Positions 1-11,541 of a stretch of 47,614 nucleotides of DNA are shown here, piece by piece; position 1 is the stretch's first letter, and each line of letters starts with the position of its first letter. The stretch is from NCBI GenBank assembly GCA_003184365.1, contig NKYR01000202.1:1-47614 (forward strand), read 5' to 3'. The translations under genes and the position numbers were made by a program. The DNA comes from Evernia prunastri. Its lineage: Eukaryota > Ascomycota > Lecanoromycetes > Lecanorales > Parmeliaceae. The notes under the pieces are model-generated. The model saw only the letters and a list, made by a program, of their open reading frames with translations, did no database searches and had not been told where the DNA came from.

Positions 1-86
1 CACGTATCGACTTTCTGTATAGCCTCATGATTGCCATTTGCGTGATTCAGCCTCATGGTTGCCATTGTTTGCTACAGGGAAGAGAT

Positions 87-701
87 TTAGGATACTAATG
101 TAGGGGCAGCTTCAGATTGTGAAATATTGTTTGACCGGAAGGCTTCACCCCTTGGACCACCAAGGCCGATCAAACCAACATCCTCGGAAGGCCTTCGAGA
201 ATTTGGTCGTTGAGAGGATGAGTGGGTCGGAGCATGGTATATGTTTGATCCGGTGATAGGGTTTGCTTGCAAAGTTGCCTCCTCTAGGGCGGCAAAGTCA
301 ATCAAGCCAGCATCTGGATATGTTGAAGAGCTTTGAGGATGCGTCCAAGGCGAGGGTTGGCGGACGATAGGATCGCCGCTGTGCGAGCTCATCCTTCGCG
401 CCTCAGCCATCCTTCGTGGCTCCTCTCGTGATCTTGGCAGAGCTCCCGGAGGTATCCTCAGAGCATGATGGCTGTTGAGATGACCATAATGTCTTTGCAG
501 GGTGCCCGTTACATGCTGCGACGTCCATGGAGAAGTGTCTTGGATTCCAAGCAGTGCAGGATCAATGGTAATGCTGTCGTTGGGGGAGCACCTCCTGTTG
601 GCTGCTTTCCTGTAAGCGAGACATCTAAGTTGAGCTTAAGGTCACATACAGTTTTTCTGGTCACCCTTTGCGTACTCGTTTTCTCCAATTGCTTGAGTCA
701 T
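87..701 (-). CDS. hypothetical protein, polar and low-complexity, two probable exons
   Basis: I do not recognise this protein. A frame on the minus strand is open from the stop at 87-89 back to about 617, well beyond the first ATG at 410, and reads like coding sequence rich in Ser, Pro, His, Arg and Asn, with a segment DSITIDPALLGIQD near its upstream end. A short first exon from ATG 701 (MTQAIGENEYAKG) can be joined to it by an intron of about 45-55 bp: donors GTGACC or GTATGT, acceptor near 610-620. The exact splice is ambiguous because the phase works only with a weak acceptor. No membrane segment, signal peptide or known motif is visible. It lies on the same strand as the paralogue A/B/C genes but shows no visible similarity to them. 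The alternative is a shorter product starting at 410. Confidence 0.4.
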
Positions 702-2238
702 GATGTTTCTCGTTTCAGAATGGCGAGTTGAAAAGTTTCCTTACACACTGGTACTCTCTCAGAGGTCGCAGTGCAGTGAACAAATCCCTACGTCGAGCTG
801 GGAGACAAGGTGATCAACACGAGTTTGACCCTTTTAAGGTATCACTGTGATGCGAGGAGGCGTGAAGAGGGATGTGATGAGGGATTAGGTGTTGTGAAGG
901 CGGTGTGAAGTCTAGCAGAGCAGAAGGGAAAGCAAGAGGGGTAGTTGGTTCGTCGAGTGTTGTCCGGCAAGGAAATCCTCGAGTGTGTTCGAAGAAGAGG
1001 ATGTGTAGTGTCAAACAGCAAGAGATATCTTGTCTGCGGAATAAGTAGGTAAGTAAGAAAGGCGTCGAAGGCTTGATAATCTGCAGCAGGTTTCAAGGGC
1101 TTGAGAAAGAAGTCTGAGGCTGTCCTGAGCAGTGATACTCCTAAAAGAAAGGCTGGGCAATGATCTGTGATGTCTGGGCACGTGACGACGCGGAATACTA
1201 TTCCGTGAAAGGTAAACAAATGCTGCAAAAGGTGTGTTCAAGATGTCAAACTCACTCGAAGCCGCCTTAATCAACCAGCGAGAGCTCTCCATGCAGCCCC
1301 TTCCCATACATTCAGAATCAAGAGTCTCATATGTCTGAAGGACTTCATAATGAAACACCAAATGCTTCGTTTGATCTCAGGAAAACCGTTCCTAGAGTAT
1401 AGGCCATCATTTCATCATTATCCAACGCTCGGCGTACATTTTCTGAGCATTAACGATGCGGATCCGCGTGTCAAAAAATGGTCTGATTTATTTATTTATA
1501 TAGTAGAAGAGCCAAGGAGCATTTTGGACGTTGCCAGTTGGTTGTTGGCTGAAAGTAAGGATCTTCTTATGATCTTGTAGAAAGAAGGCTGATATCTCCT
1601 GCTGGGACTTTCGTTCCCGTTACTAGAAGCCCTATTGGCATCAATATCTAATCTGTGGTTCCGAGATGTTTGGAAGAATCATAAGAATGATAATGAACAG
1701 GTCACAACGTGCTATTGCTTTGTAAAAAGGTTGGTCAAAGGGTCTTCCATAAGTTTAAGAAAGTCGACGTCTTCTAAGCATCGTCTGAAGATATTTGATG
1801 TAAAGAGTGTGCTGATCCATCCATCAGTTCAATAGCCAGAATAAATATCATGAATGAGAGTGTGCTGATCTATGACAGCATCTCTGAGCGCTTTCGACTC
1901 CTTCACCGCCCCATTTTCTCCAGCCCTAGTGCTCGCAAGCAATGATGAGAACGTCGGACTTCAAAGATACCCTAAGTTGAAGCCAGAAAAGAAAATGTGG
2001 AACACCGAGGCAACCGCCTCCTCGTACGCTACCGTCGTTAGTTCCACATCTTTACTCGTATCGTATGTTCGTCAATCAGCTCGGTCATGTCGTGGATCAA
2101 TCGTTCCTATCGTACATTCATCAATCAGTTCGATCATGTCATGGATCAACACGTCCTATGCAACCTCCCTCTTCACGTCCGCCGTGCTGGCTAGCACGCC
2201 GCTTTTGCTCCTCATTCCCACCACCAGCTTCCATGCCT
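702..2238. other. 1.5 kb without a convincing gene
   Basis: Short overlapping frames occur on both strands, for example minus 1011-1361, but none shows a domain, a coherent intron model or coding-like composition. One intron-like stretch (donor GTGAGT, acceptor TTTTGCAG, about 1215-1250 on the minus strand) may belong to an unrecognised transcript. The right part includes the tandem duplication at 2061-2158 and the presumed 3' UTR of the next gene. Confidence 0.5.
2061..2158. repeat. 49 bp tandem duplication
   Basis: Two adjacent 49 bp units (2061-2109 and 2110-2158) align without gaps. Six scattered differences are all transitions (G/A or C/T), and a cluster of four changes sits near the 3' end of the unit. 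It lies just beyond the stop codon of paralogue A, in its likely 3' UTR. A plus-strand frame (1872-2360) reads through it but has no other support. Confidence 0.85.
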
Positions 2239-4382
2239 TCAAAAGTCCTCGAAAAGGTCGTCGTTCCAACTACTGGACTGTGTCGAAGAATCCGGTGCTG
2301 TCGGAGCACTCTCGTTTTCAAATAAGCCTTGGGTACGAGCGTCAGCAGCACCGGCGGTAGGATAAATCATGTGCTCGAGAACCCAATCTGGCAAGTCTGG
2401 TGTTGGTACCAGATTGAAAGAGTATTTCCAGATCCCCACGTCAGCCAGGGGTGGGACTCGATCCGGTTCCACCCAATTCTGCTCGAGCTCCGTAAGTAGC
2501 TGCATGTACTGAGCGCTATAGCTGCCCTCAGATGTACGCGGAGGGTTTTCACCCAGCAAAGCATAGTAGTGCGCACGCGGATAGAAGAGCGCCGCTTGGA
2601 TGCTCAGCTGCTCGTGGAGATTCTGAGGTTCAACAAAACGGTAATCGACCGAATCGTCCACCGGGCTGGTAAAAGTCGGTTCTTCGGTATTCTCTGCCTC
2701 CGGCTGTTGCATGGGAAATTCAAGCACTTGCTGAAAGGGGTCTTCGGCAACCGTTTGAGGAGCTGGAAGCTGGCCTTGCGTACGTGGGTCGAGCGGGGAA
2801 GCCCCAAGGCGCACTCGCTTTGCCGGTGGAATTGACTGGCTTAAATCAGAGCCATTTTCCTCTCGATGACGCTTGTCATTCACCTCGAGCGGATGTATGG
2901 GGTGATAGGGGCTTGGGGATACTGTCCCAGGCATACTCTGTAGCCTCTGCGCCGCATTTTGAGCCTCCCTCGCCGCTTGCCGCTGGAGCTTCTTCTCGAG
3001 TTGCCTTTCCCTTCTGTGTCGTTCCTCCGGTGGAAGTTCCCGTCCGGCGGCCTTGTACAGATGTCTCCCGCGGATGAGTGATTTTCGACACTCTACCTCG
3101 AAACTCGATAGTTTCTCGAGGCTTGCGGTCGATGTTGCCTCTTCTGGTAATATATCTGTAACTTGTTTCCTCAGGATATCGGAAGCTGCTCTCGCAGTCC
3201 AGGCAGGACACTGATTCATTTCGCAGTCAGCATTTCTCTCTAAAGATAGTGGCGAGGTTCAGGGGACCAAGGGAGATATAGATCAGGAAGGATGACTTAC
3301 TAAGTACTGAGCGCGGAACCTAGTTGCCCTATGCCCGAATGTGCTTGGGTTCGATAGTGGCTTCGTAGTTCCCGTACCTGTGGGGACCTCACGCAGCATT
3401 CTTGCTCTGAAATCTTGAATGGTCATGGGCAAAATCCGCCGGATTGCCTCCATTCTTGATCCCTCTATCTTTGAGCTGAAACACCGAGGAACTCCAGCCC
3501 ACGGCCGTACGGGGTTACTAGAGGTAAATTTAGCATAATTTCTTCCAGAATTGGATCGAACTATACTTACTTGTCTCCATCCAGCAATACACAGCCATCG
3601 TGGATCCACCTAAATCATCTAGAGTCAGTATGTCTCCTTAAATGCTCAGACGAAAGACTATGAATTGGAGAAAATACTTACAACCGTTCAGGCTCCTCAT
3701 AAGACTGCATCTCGGGTCTGTTTAGTAAGAACATGACGCTGTTACCATCAGCGTCCACGATATTGCCCCAGCTTTCTCGATCTGCAAGATTCCAGGCCAA
3801 CTGGTTGAAAGCGGAGCAGGGGCTGGTGATGTCGCTTGCGCCTTTGCCGCGATCTGGAGCGACGACGTAGGTTCCAACAGTGCTATCTTCCCGAATGAAC
3901 TGCTGGCGAAAAGCGTCATGGTAAGCAGCTGTTCTCCATTGCTTATCCAGGAGATCCCACCACTGGAAGATACCGTCGCGCCATTCTACTAGGCCCTTTG
4001 GTAAGTCCGTTGCAGATACCTCACCATTGTTTTCGCTCGCGATTTTTGCTCGGCGTGCCGCCCGTTTCGATCTGGGCTGGTCTTCCTTCGGCGTTGCTTG
4101 ACTCCAGGCATTGCGCTTTTGCCGCTGTGACGACACGAACTCTTGAATTTCTTCTTCCGGGATGTCATCATCCTCAATAACGTTTGCATTCGTGTCTTGA
4201 GTCTGACCATCACCATTGGGGTTACCATTCGAGCCTTGGTGGTCTGAATACCCGTTTTCGACGTCTGCTGGAGCATACCCTTGAATAGGAGCATATCCTT
4301 CAGAAACATACTTTGAATGAAGATAGTCGCCTTGAGAAACCTGTGCCCACGCATCTCTGTTTCCATTCTGTCCATGGCTCAT
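2239..4382 (-). CDS. paralogue A of a lineage-specific fungal protein family (642 aa)
   Basis: Four exons fit with phase-correct GT-AG introns: 4382-3682, 3609-3571, 3517-3301 and 3210-2239, giving 642 aa. Residues 1-110 are disordered and Gly/Asn/Asp/Glu-rich with a basic RSKRAARRAK stretch. A conserved block follows, running from WWDLLDKQWRTAAYHDAF through WIHDGCVLLDGD to MTIQDFRARM and STFGHRATRFRAQYL. Next comes a basic, probably helical segment (ERHRRERQLEKKLQRQAARE), a Ser/Pro linker with PAKRVR, and a C-terminal block (LSIQAALFYPRAHYYALLGENPP to VGIWKYSFN). The same order occurs in paralogues B and C in this window. The basic patches suggest a nuclear protein; this is inference. I can attach no family name or catalytic motif. 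Start chosen: first ATG with a coherent reading frame. Confidence 0.8.
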
Positions 4383-5760
4383 CCTGGCAAAAGGGTGGCG
4401 AATTGGATGACCGTGAGTTACCTGTTCTGGTAGAGGTGAAGTGGAAAGTGACTTGCCGGACTGTGAGTGTGGAATGCCTGAGTGTCTTGGATGAATGTGT
4501 GGTGGGAGGGATCCTGGAGGTGAAAAGGCAACGAATCAGATTGGAAGGAGAGTGAGGCATGATTATAAGGTGGTTTTGATGATACTCAAGTGTCGAGGAC
4601 AACGAGCTTCAGGGTGTCAAGGCAGCAAAGTGAGTGTCGTCGTGGCCGCAATGAGAGCCATGCATCTCAACAATGGCTATGTATGCCATACAAAGACAAA
4701 TATGCACGAGAACCAGCTCAGCCGCTAGATCGAGTATAGAGCGGCTAGGTTACCATATGCAGGATGGACAAAGAGACGATAATTGGCCTTTAGGTTGCAT
4801 ATGCTCATGGCTTTGTGCCACATGTCTTTGATACGCCATCTCGTTGACGCCGAGGCTTCTCAGTATAAGAGCAAAACTTGAAAAGACGTGATTACTGCTG
4901 ATGGCGAGAACAAGGAGGCCTTGATGTGTTTGCACACCATTTTTGTTTGCTGATATCTTGAAGGATGGTGATTCCACCGATCAAAACATGGCATATTCGA
5001 CGTATATCGCACCTTGATCTTACACCCTCATGTAGCCAATTTCAAGCATAATGTTACCTTATCTGAGGGCGAAACGAACAAAGGAACAAACACCATTTTC
5101 CGAATCAGGGCATCCAAGTATCTATGTCGTTGCATTGTTCTCTATCTTTTCCAGCTGATACCGTCCGTCTCGGTTCCGACATCGTTCATTGGACATGCAG
5201 TGAATGCTTCAATGATACTTTGAGAGCACCTGTCAAAGCATTAGTGACGTTCGAAGCAGGAATCGAGAATATATAGATCACTAAAAGGCTCACCTCTATA
5301 TATCCAGAGTAGCCAGTGGCCTTCATATTCGGTAACATTCGAGAGAACGTAATGAAATGATTCACTGACAACGGATTATTGACGAAGGAAATAAGTACAA
5401 TATATAGAAGGAGATATGGGCAGTAAAGCATGTGTGTGATGAAGTGCAAACATCACTCGTGACGCAGGTGACTCTGTACTGGGCTAGTTATCATGAAGTC
5501 GTGATTGTCCAAACATCTCCATGATATCCAGCCCAGTATAAACTACGTTGGCCAGATCAAACCTAGGCACCGTTGATATGATCGAAGCAAGTGGCGTAAT
5601 TTGTGACATCTTCTCTAGCGACCATAGGTACAGAAGATGGGGACTGCCATGGCGTGATGACAACTCAGTGGAGATGTATGAGTCGGCGGCAAGTTACAAA
5701 CTCATACACCAAATAATGAAGTTCTTACGGATTGATACTTTAACCTACATTCCAAAGCCC

Positions 5761-5820
5761 TTTCAGGGTATGAACTGGTAATCTGTCGATTTCAGGGGTA
5801 TGATTTGGTAAATTGCCGTC
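5761..5820. repeat. imperfect 30 bp tandem repeat
   Basis: Two consecutive units start with TTTCAGGG(G)TATGA and continue with a GGTAA-containing half. The motif CAGGGGTATGA recalls transposon ends, but no partner end or target-site duplication was found. Confidence 0.6.
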
Positions 5821-5847
5821 TCTAGGGGGCTCGGGGCTTTGTTCGGG

Positions 5848-5880
5848 GGGGCTTCGGGCATGAAGATCCGCCGAAGCCCC
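5848..5880. repeat. GC-rich foldback, 10 bp perfect arms
   Basis: GGGGCTTCGG (5848-5857) and CCGAAGCCCC (5871-5880) are perfect inverted repeats separated by 13 bp, in otherwise AT-leaning sequence. A partial copy of the motif (CGGGGCTTTG) sits just upstream. This could be a transposon terminus or a transcript hairpin. Confidence 0.7.
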
Positions 5881-6041
5881 AGAGGTCTTCTTAACATGCT
5901 CAATTGACTCTCATTTAAAATATGCGGTACAACTTGCGCACTTCAGCATTTGATTTAATAGTCTTAGTTTGAAGTACAATCTGAAAAAGGTGCGAACGGA
6001 TTATATTGAGGCTCTGGAACAATATCACCGTCCGCGGTCGT

Positions 6042-6120
6042 GTGCGGTGGTAAGTCACACCCTACCCCGGGACTACCCGGATAGCGCACCCCCCGGGTAA
6101 GGTGTGACTTACTACCGCAC
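6042..6120. repeat. 79 bp foldback element with 30 bp arms
   Basis: The left arm (6042-6071, starting GTGCGGTGGTAAGTCACACC) and the right arm (6091-6120) are inverted repeats matching at 27 of 30 positions, around a 19 bp GC-rich loop. No clear target-site duplication flanks it. It resembles a miniature foldback or MITE rather than a terminator. Confidence 0.85.
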
Positions 6121-8272
6121 AAGGTGATCGATATGTTTTCCGCACTTTCCCTTCCAGCCCGAACATCTTTGATGCTTTTGGTTGGCTTTTGGCGGACTTC
6201 GATATAAACCCCTGCCATCATAATGGTTTCCTTGATACTCTTAGATGATCAGCCTTGACTGATAATTGCATGTGCTCGCTAAAGAGTAAGAATCACGAAA
6301 TTGAGAAACTGTTCTTCATCCCACGAATCTAGATACTGAAGTAACATTAATTGATACTGGATCTCTCGAGTTAACGTCCGAAATGCGAGGAGTCGATATC
6401 ACTGCGTACAATCCTATGCCAACATCATTGAGCTCAGTGTCTTGAAGACATATGATATGATGCTAGCGTGACTTTCCTTGACTCAGGATATCGTTGAATC
6501 CATTGAATACGAATTGCTCGGTTGGAATCACTTCAAAGAAAACCGACGGTAAAATCGGAGCCTGCGGGTGCACCATATCCTCAGATACCTATCGAGATTC
6601 ATTTTGCCCATGACAAAGCTGGCCTTGACGAAGATGGGGTAATTGATGGAACAAGACGATGAGAGGCCGAGAATGGCCAATATCCGCCTTACAAATTCGC
6701 TGTTGATGCGCTCTGTTTTCCCGCATGAAGATACACTTCGAAGCACAAGTCATGCAAGTCAAGTGTTCCGGAGATAAGATCGCGAGGAATCATTGGGCGC
6801 TCACTTGCATCGAGAAATCACAACGATACATACGCGACAGATGTAGAGATCTGGCGGGCGAGACCATTCTGGGTTCAGACCATAGGATTCCTTGTGAATG
6901 ATTCACTGTCCGTTTTCCCATACTTCTACCTTGCACGGGGCTGGATGCCTATTTGGAAGAATTTGTGAACTGCTTCGGCGCAATTATCGCCGATTATTTC
7001 GGCTCCAACCCAGTCTTTGTTGTTCATACATGTTGCTGCAGGGTCATGATCAAGCATTTGGTGCAGATTGGGTAAAAAGCCGTTTGTCCAGAAAATTAAG
7101 TACAGGAAATCAATGCAAACGCCCGACTTGATTGCCACCGTGCAGAGGTTTCCATATCGATTTCAGTACACTTGGTGTCAAAGATCAATATCCTTCAACG
7201 TCTACCAGGCCGTTGCAGTAACTTATGCTTGAAGTCTCAAACAAATGAAACTTCCTTTTTCTGCGAAGCTCGTCCTTTTCTTTTGCGTATATGTTCTAGG
7301 TAACATATCTTAGTAAATGACTCACTTTATCAGGTATTACTATACTATAAGAACTTATGAGACGAACGTCTCATCCTGTAGATGAAAGGAAGCTGTCTAG
7401 GAAAGAATGGTGACAATTTGTTTTTCTCAGTATGAACCTTCATTTGTACTATTAAGAACACCTGCTGGAAATACCTAAACCACTATCAGATCAAGCAGAG
7501 TACAACGTTGCACCTATCGAATGTTACACGAATATAGCCCAAAAAAATTCATCAAGTCAGATTTGTAATCGAGGTGTATATAAGAACAAATGTCGGGTGT
7601 AACAAGCTAGGGCTGGGTCAAGCTCGAAGGATGATGACTCTTGACACCGACTGGGACCTACCTATCACTATCTAGATACTGTACCGTAAGTCTGGCAAAA
7701 GAACCAAGTATTGTAATAAGAAACAACAGACAAAACATAACTTACAGAGACGTAACAATGCCAAGCCGGCAGAGAAAGCACGCTAGATCCCAAGATACAT
7801 TGGCGGCGTGGCCCTATCATGTTCCCCCTCGTTAAAGTCAACCTCTACTCTGTTCTTGTGTCTTCTTTCCGAAGCAACACGCATGCACAAAAAGACAGAA
7901 GAGACTATAACAAAAGTCACGCAGAAAGAAATTTCCCCTTTTCTTAAAACACTAATAGGGAAAGCTCCTACTCTCTTTTGAGTGTGCAGATATAGTTGTA
8001 GACGTCGACTATTGACTAGAACCAACCAGCTCTTATACTGGTGACCGGTTGAATTGAGAAGATAGAGCACACAAAGGATCGGCTTCTTGCAAGTAAACAA
8101 CGATTGTTCAAAGAAGTTTGTCGTATGCTTACCCCCTTCTCTGACGAGGTGCCTAAGAGATAAACCAGGTTCATTCAGATCTCTGACCTCAGGTTTGGTG
8201 AAGCTGACTTGCACACAGGAGTCAAGGTCAATCGTCCCTACGGGCTTTCTCCGCCACCGCACCGACCTCATC

Positions 8273-10552
8273 CTATTGTTCCTCTCCCTCTCCCTCTCCT
8301 TCTTCTTCTTCCTCCTCCTCTGCCGAGCCACCGATACCCTCGCCACCTGACTCTTCCCCCTCTTCACCGCCTCCGTCTTCGCCCTCCTTGTTACTGACAA
8401 CTTCGACATCCTCTTCGTCCTGGTCATCCGGTTGCAAGGCAAGACGTTTTCTCTGCATTTTCGCCCACTTACGCTGCCATGTTACCAGAGTCTCGATGGA
8501 GCGCTCTTTGTACTCCTCAACGGCGGTAAGATTGGGTATAGATGGGGAATTCCACCTCATAGTGGTGCGGTCTAGCTGAATCACCCCATACAGCAGCGGT
8601 GCGTCGCCCTGGCTCCCCGCCTTCGTCCAACAGTCAGTGAAGGTATCTTGCAACTCCTTGAGCTGCTGCAGATAAGTCTGACTGTCGTCTAACTTGGGAG
8701 GATAGCTGAAGAATGTAGTAAACTGGTCGCAAGCAGCCTGGAGAATGCAGCCTACCAAGCAAGTATGTGCGTTGGAGACCGCTGGCCTGCCTAGCAGCCC
8801 ATAAGGGTCATTCGGGTCATCTGTCTGCCTGTCATCGCCTCCGAAGAATGCATCGATGTAGTCATCACCTAGAGGAAACGCAGGCTGCGAGTTCGGGAGG
8901 GTCGAAGAGGTGGGATATACTACTTGTGTGTTTTCGCATTGTTGAATCAGGCTCGCGAGCTTCCAGGCGACGATCGACTCTATTGAGTCGGCGGCTAAGG
9001 GTGCTCGTGTCGGCGAGGTTGCAATCTCAGTGTATGCATCCTTCGTTATCTGCTTCTGAGCCCACTGGTACGCCCCCTTCCAGACTCTGGTTTCTTCGAG
9101 CTCTGTTTGTACTTCGCTGCTCGCATTTTTTCTGCTGTTCGCGTGTCCACTTCCACGACTTAACAACTTCATGTATCGAGCCTCGTCGCTTCTAGCGACA
9201 ACGTCTATCAATCCTCTGGTAGTATTCTTGGCAATCATCTCTGCCGTCATAACAGACCGCAGGTATGTTCTCAAGATATCTGCCCCTTTCCTCGGCTTAA
9301 ACGCTATCAGCCTAGCCAGATTGCGCCAGCGACGCTCTGCATTACTAAATTTGTTTTTAGTTTTTCTGATCTGCGCATCTGTTAGTCCAGGGGCCAGAAT
9401 GCGCGCCAATATGTCGGCCAACTCGATGTTGGAATTTGATCTCCTCATCGCTTCCAGCCGCGATTCTTGGACCTTTGAAGAGATTGTCGCTGGTAAGTCG
9501 TAGTCCAGAATTGGCATACCGCGATAATCCAGAACAGTCTTACCGGCCCATTCGAGAAAGTTTGACGGCTTCCGGTCACGATTTGGCAGGCACCGCCGAA
9601 AAAGGAACAGACTGTCAGGTCTGGACTGTCGATGCTTACCATCAAAGTTGTAAGCATGATGGTAAGCCGTCTTATCAGACCCGTTAACCTCATTTTGTTG
9701 GAGATCTAGGAAGATCAGTAGTATGCTCGAGATTGACACACGGGAACTTACTGCTACCGCCAGGGCGTGATAGTTCGGCGGCATTCAGCAAGAGAGATCT
9801 GATATCAAAATGAGATACTGTCTCTTCTAAAAGCTGTTAGCACGAGTACTTCTAGTCCTTTGTAAAAGCAGATTTCCATCGTAATGCACATTACTTACGT
9901 CGCTGCTTTCCTTCTTCGCAATACCACATTTTGCCTGTTCCATCTTTGACACTAGTATACTCTGTGCCGTCTGATTTTGTATCTTTCTTTTGTTCCACCT
10001 CGGGTGTCGGACCCTCGATCTCGTTATCCTCCAAGCCCATCTCAAGATCTTGCATGCCGTCGTCTCGTTCGTCTTCGGCCTGGTCTGCAGCAAGCATGCC
10101 ATTATCCAAAGTTGAAAGAGCTTGAGCTGTTGGTTGCTCATGGTCACGCACTTGCCACCGTCTCGAGGCATGGTGCCCAATGTCTCCGTTGTTTGAGTGC
10201 GTAACGACAGGGATCTGGCGATCTCGCGGGATTGGCTGAAGGTCTGCTCCACATTAGCAAGAGCACGTGCAACATCAGGAAGATCATACTGACGTTGCCG
10301 AGGCTGGTCAGCTGAGCTGTGGGCCAGGTCCAAGAGTATATTCACCGCCTCTAAGTCGACTTCCGTGGTAGTGTTCATGTTACTGTCGCGGGACAATGAA
10401 GGGCTGCGGGCTGGCTCTAAGCTTGTATTCACCACCTCTAAGTCGACTTCCATGGTAGTGTTCATGTTACTGTCGCGAGACGATGAAGGGCTGCGGGCCA
10501 GGTCCATGAGTATATTCGCCACCTCTGAGTCGTGATCCATGGTAGTGTTCAT
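8273..10552 (-). CDS. paralogue B of the same lineage-specific family, 5' exons unresolved
   Basis: The secure 3' exons are 9705-8273, 9826-9752 and an exon ending at 9899, joined by phase-correct introns (GTAAGT donors, TTTTAG and CCTAG acceptors). They encode the family core: MWYCEEGKQRR with VSHFDIRSLLLNAAEL, then TVLDYRGMPILDYDLP, IELADILARI, KFSNAERRWRNLARLIAF, and a C-terminal block QAACDQFTTFFSYPP to YGVIQLDRTTMRWN. The protein ends in a Gly/Glu run. An acidic frame (10151-9899) continues upstream. A further 5' exon probably contains three 29-residue repeats (10321-10575), with the first ATG at 10552. The joints between 10300 and 10100 are ambiguous: an intron with donor GTCAGT, branch GCTAAT and acceptor TTCAG is visible but needs a second small intron to keep frame. 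It may instead be a damaged 5' end. Confidence 0.65.
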
Positions 10553-10575
10553 ATTACGGTCGCGAGACGATGAGG
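10321..10575 (-). repeat. 87 bp in-frame minisatellite, about 3 units
   Basis: Units recur at exactly 87 bp (CTAAGTCGAC at 10351 and 10438, CTGAGTCGTG at 10525). On the minus strand this gives a 29-residue repeat with the core RDSNMNTTMEVDLEVVNTSL. Because 87 is a multiple of three, repeat-number changes keep the frame open. Confidence 0.85.
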
Positions 10576-10645
10576 CGTTGGTCCGTTGATTACTGTCGTG
10601 TTGTCCGCGTTTGTAAAGCACCCTTGTGACAGTGAGTCTATACAC

Positions 10646-11541
10646 CAGTCAGTGTGGGTGATCACGGCTGTTGCAACCCAGTTGCTTGTTTGGTTGATAG
10701 CTTTTGTTACTTGCCTCTCCGCGGGCTTCTGGCTGTCTTTATGATTCGACGCTCTCTTTCGTTGTGCAAAATGCAGATGCAGCTTGCGCGCTCTCGACTG
10801 TCGGTGATTTGAACTACTCCACTAGCTGTCAGTATCATACGGTAACTACTGGGAAATTTTGGTAGAGAGACACGGTTGTGGCTGGGCTCAGACCTTCAGA
10901 GCGACTCACAGCTGTTAATGATGGTTCTCTCGGACTACCAGCAAGTCCTGTTTGTTCTGCTGCTAGATCGTCAAAGACTCTCTGGCTCTGTCAGTGTTGT
11001 GTTGCTCTCCGTTGGAGATCGGGAAGGTTGGGAGGCTCTGGAAGCCCAGGTCTCTTGTGTTGACACACCTTCGATGCTCTCCACTGCTTGAAAATTGGGA
11101 TCTAGAGCCTTCGGAGGTACTCAAAAAAGATTTCAGTGTATCAGACACGAGTCCAAATCAGAGTAAGATATGGGTGGCGAACAAAGGGGTAGGTTGTGAT
11201 GATGGTGGTGCAGGATGCTTGAAGTATCACTATGTTTGCAAGCCGAGCCACTAACAGGGTGATCACAGCAAGTGACAAGTCTACCTTTCAAAACGTTGAG
11301 CTAGCAAATCCTCCTGAATCTTCCACTCCTGCTGGAACCATCTACACTATATTCAACCAAAGTCCTCAACAAGAAACCTGCATACATCCTACACGATCGA
11401 CACATCCAACCCCTTGCGTCTTTTCAATCAATCAAAGCTGTAAGCCACCCTGCTCCATCCCTTGGGACCGTTATCGATCTCCTGCTCCCCAACATCACCA
11501 CTCTTACCGATCTGACCGGCTCTATCCTCCCTCAGATCACT
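10646..11541. other. 0.9 kb intergenic region between divergent genes
   Basis: It separates paralogue B (minus) from the small plus-strand gene starting at 11542. Plus-strand frames overlapping 10876-11600 lack domains and overlap one another, so I treat them as chance frames or 5' leader. The stretch from about 11330 is CT/CA-rich, like a fungal promoter or 5' UTR. Confidence 0.5.

Larger units (their letters stand above)
4383..8272. other. 3.9 kb gene-poor, repeat-bearing region
   Basis: No frame here carries a recognisable domain or a believable spliced gene. The stretch looks AT-richer than the flanking genes by eye. It holds an imperfect tandem repeat with a GC-rich foldback (5761-5880) and a 79 bp hairpin (6042-6120), both looking like remnants of small DNA transposons. 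I saw no tRNA T-loop consensus (GGTTCRANYCC) or rRNA. Confidence 0.6.

Noticed and set aside
1872..2360. 162 aa plus-strand frame
   Set aside because: It overlaps the C-terminus of paralogue A, runs through the tandem duplication and shows no domain.
4719..4745. Short inverted repeat AGCCGCT/AGCGGCT
   Set aside because: Only 7 bp arms with no further structure; within chance expectation.
7783..8442. 219 aa minus-strand frame rich in Arg/Lys
   Set aside because: It overlaps the Glu-rich tail of paralogue B in another frame; the basic run comes from the same purine-rich repeat.
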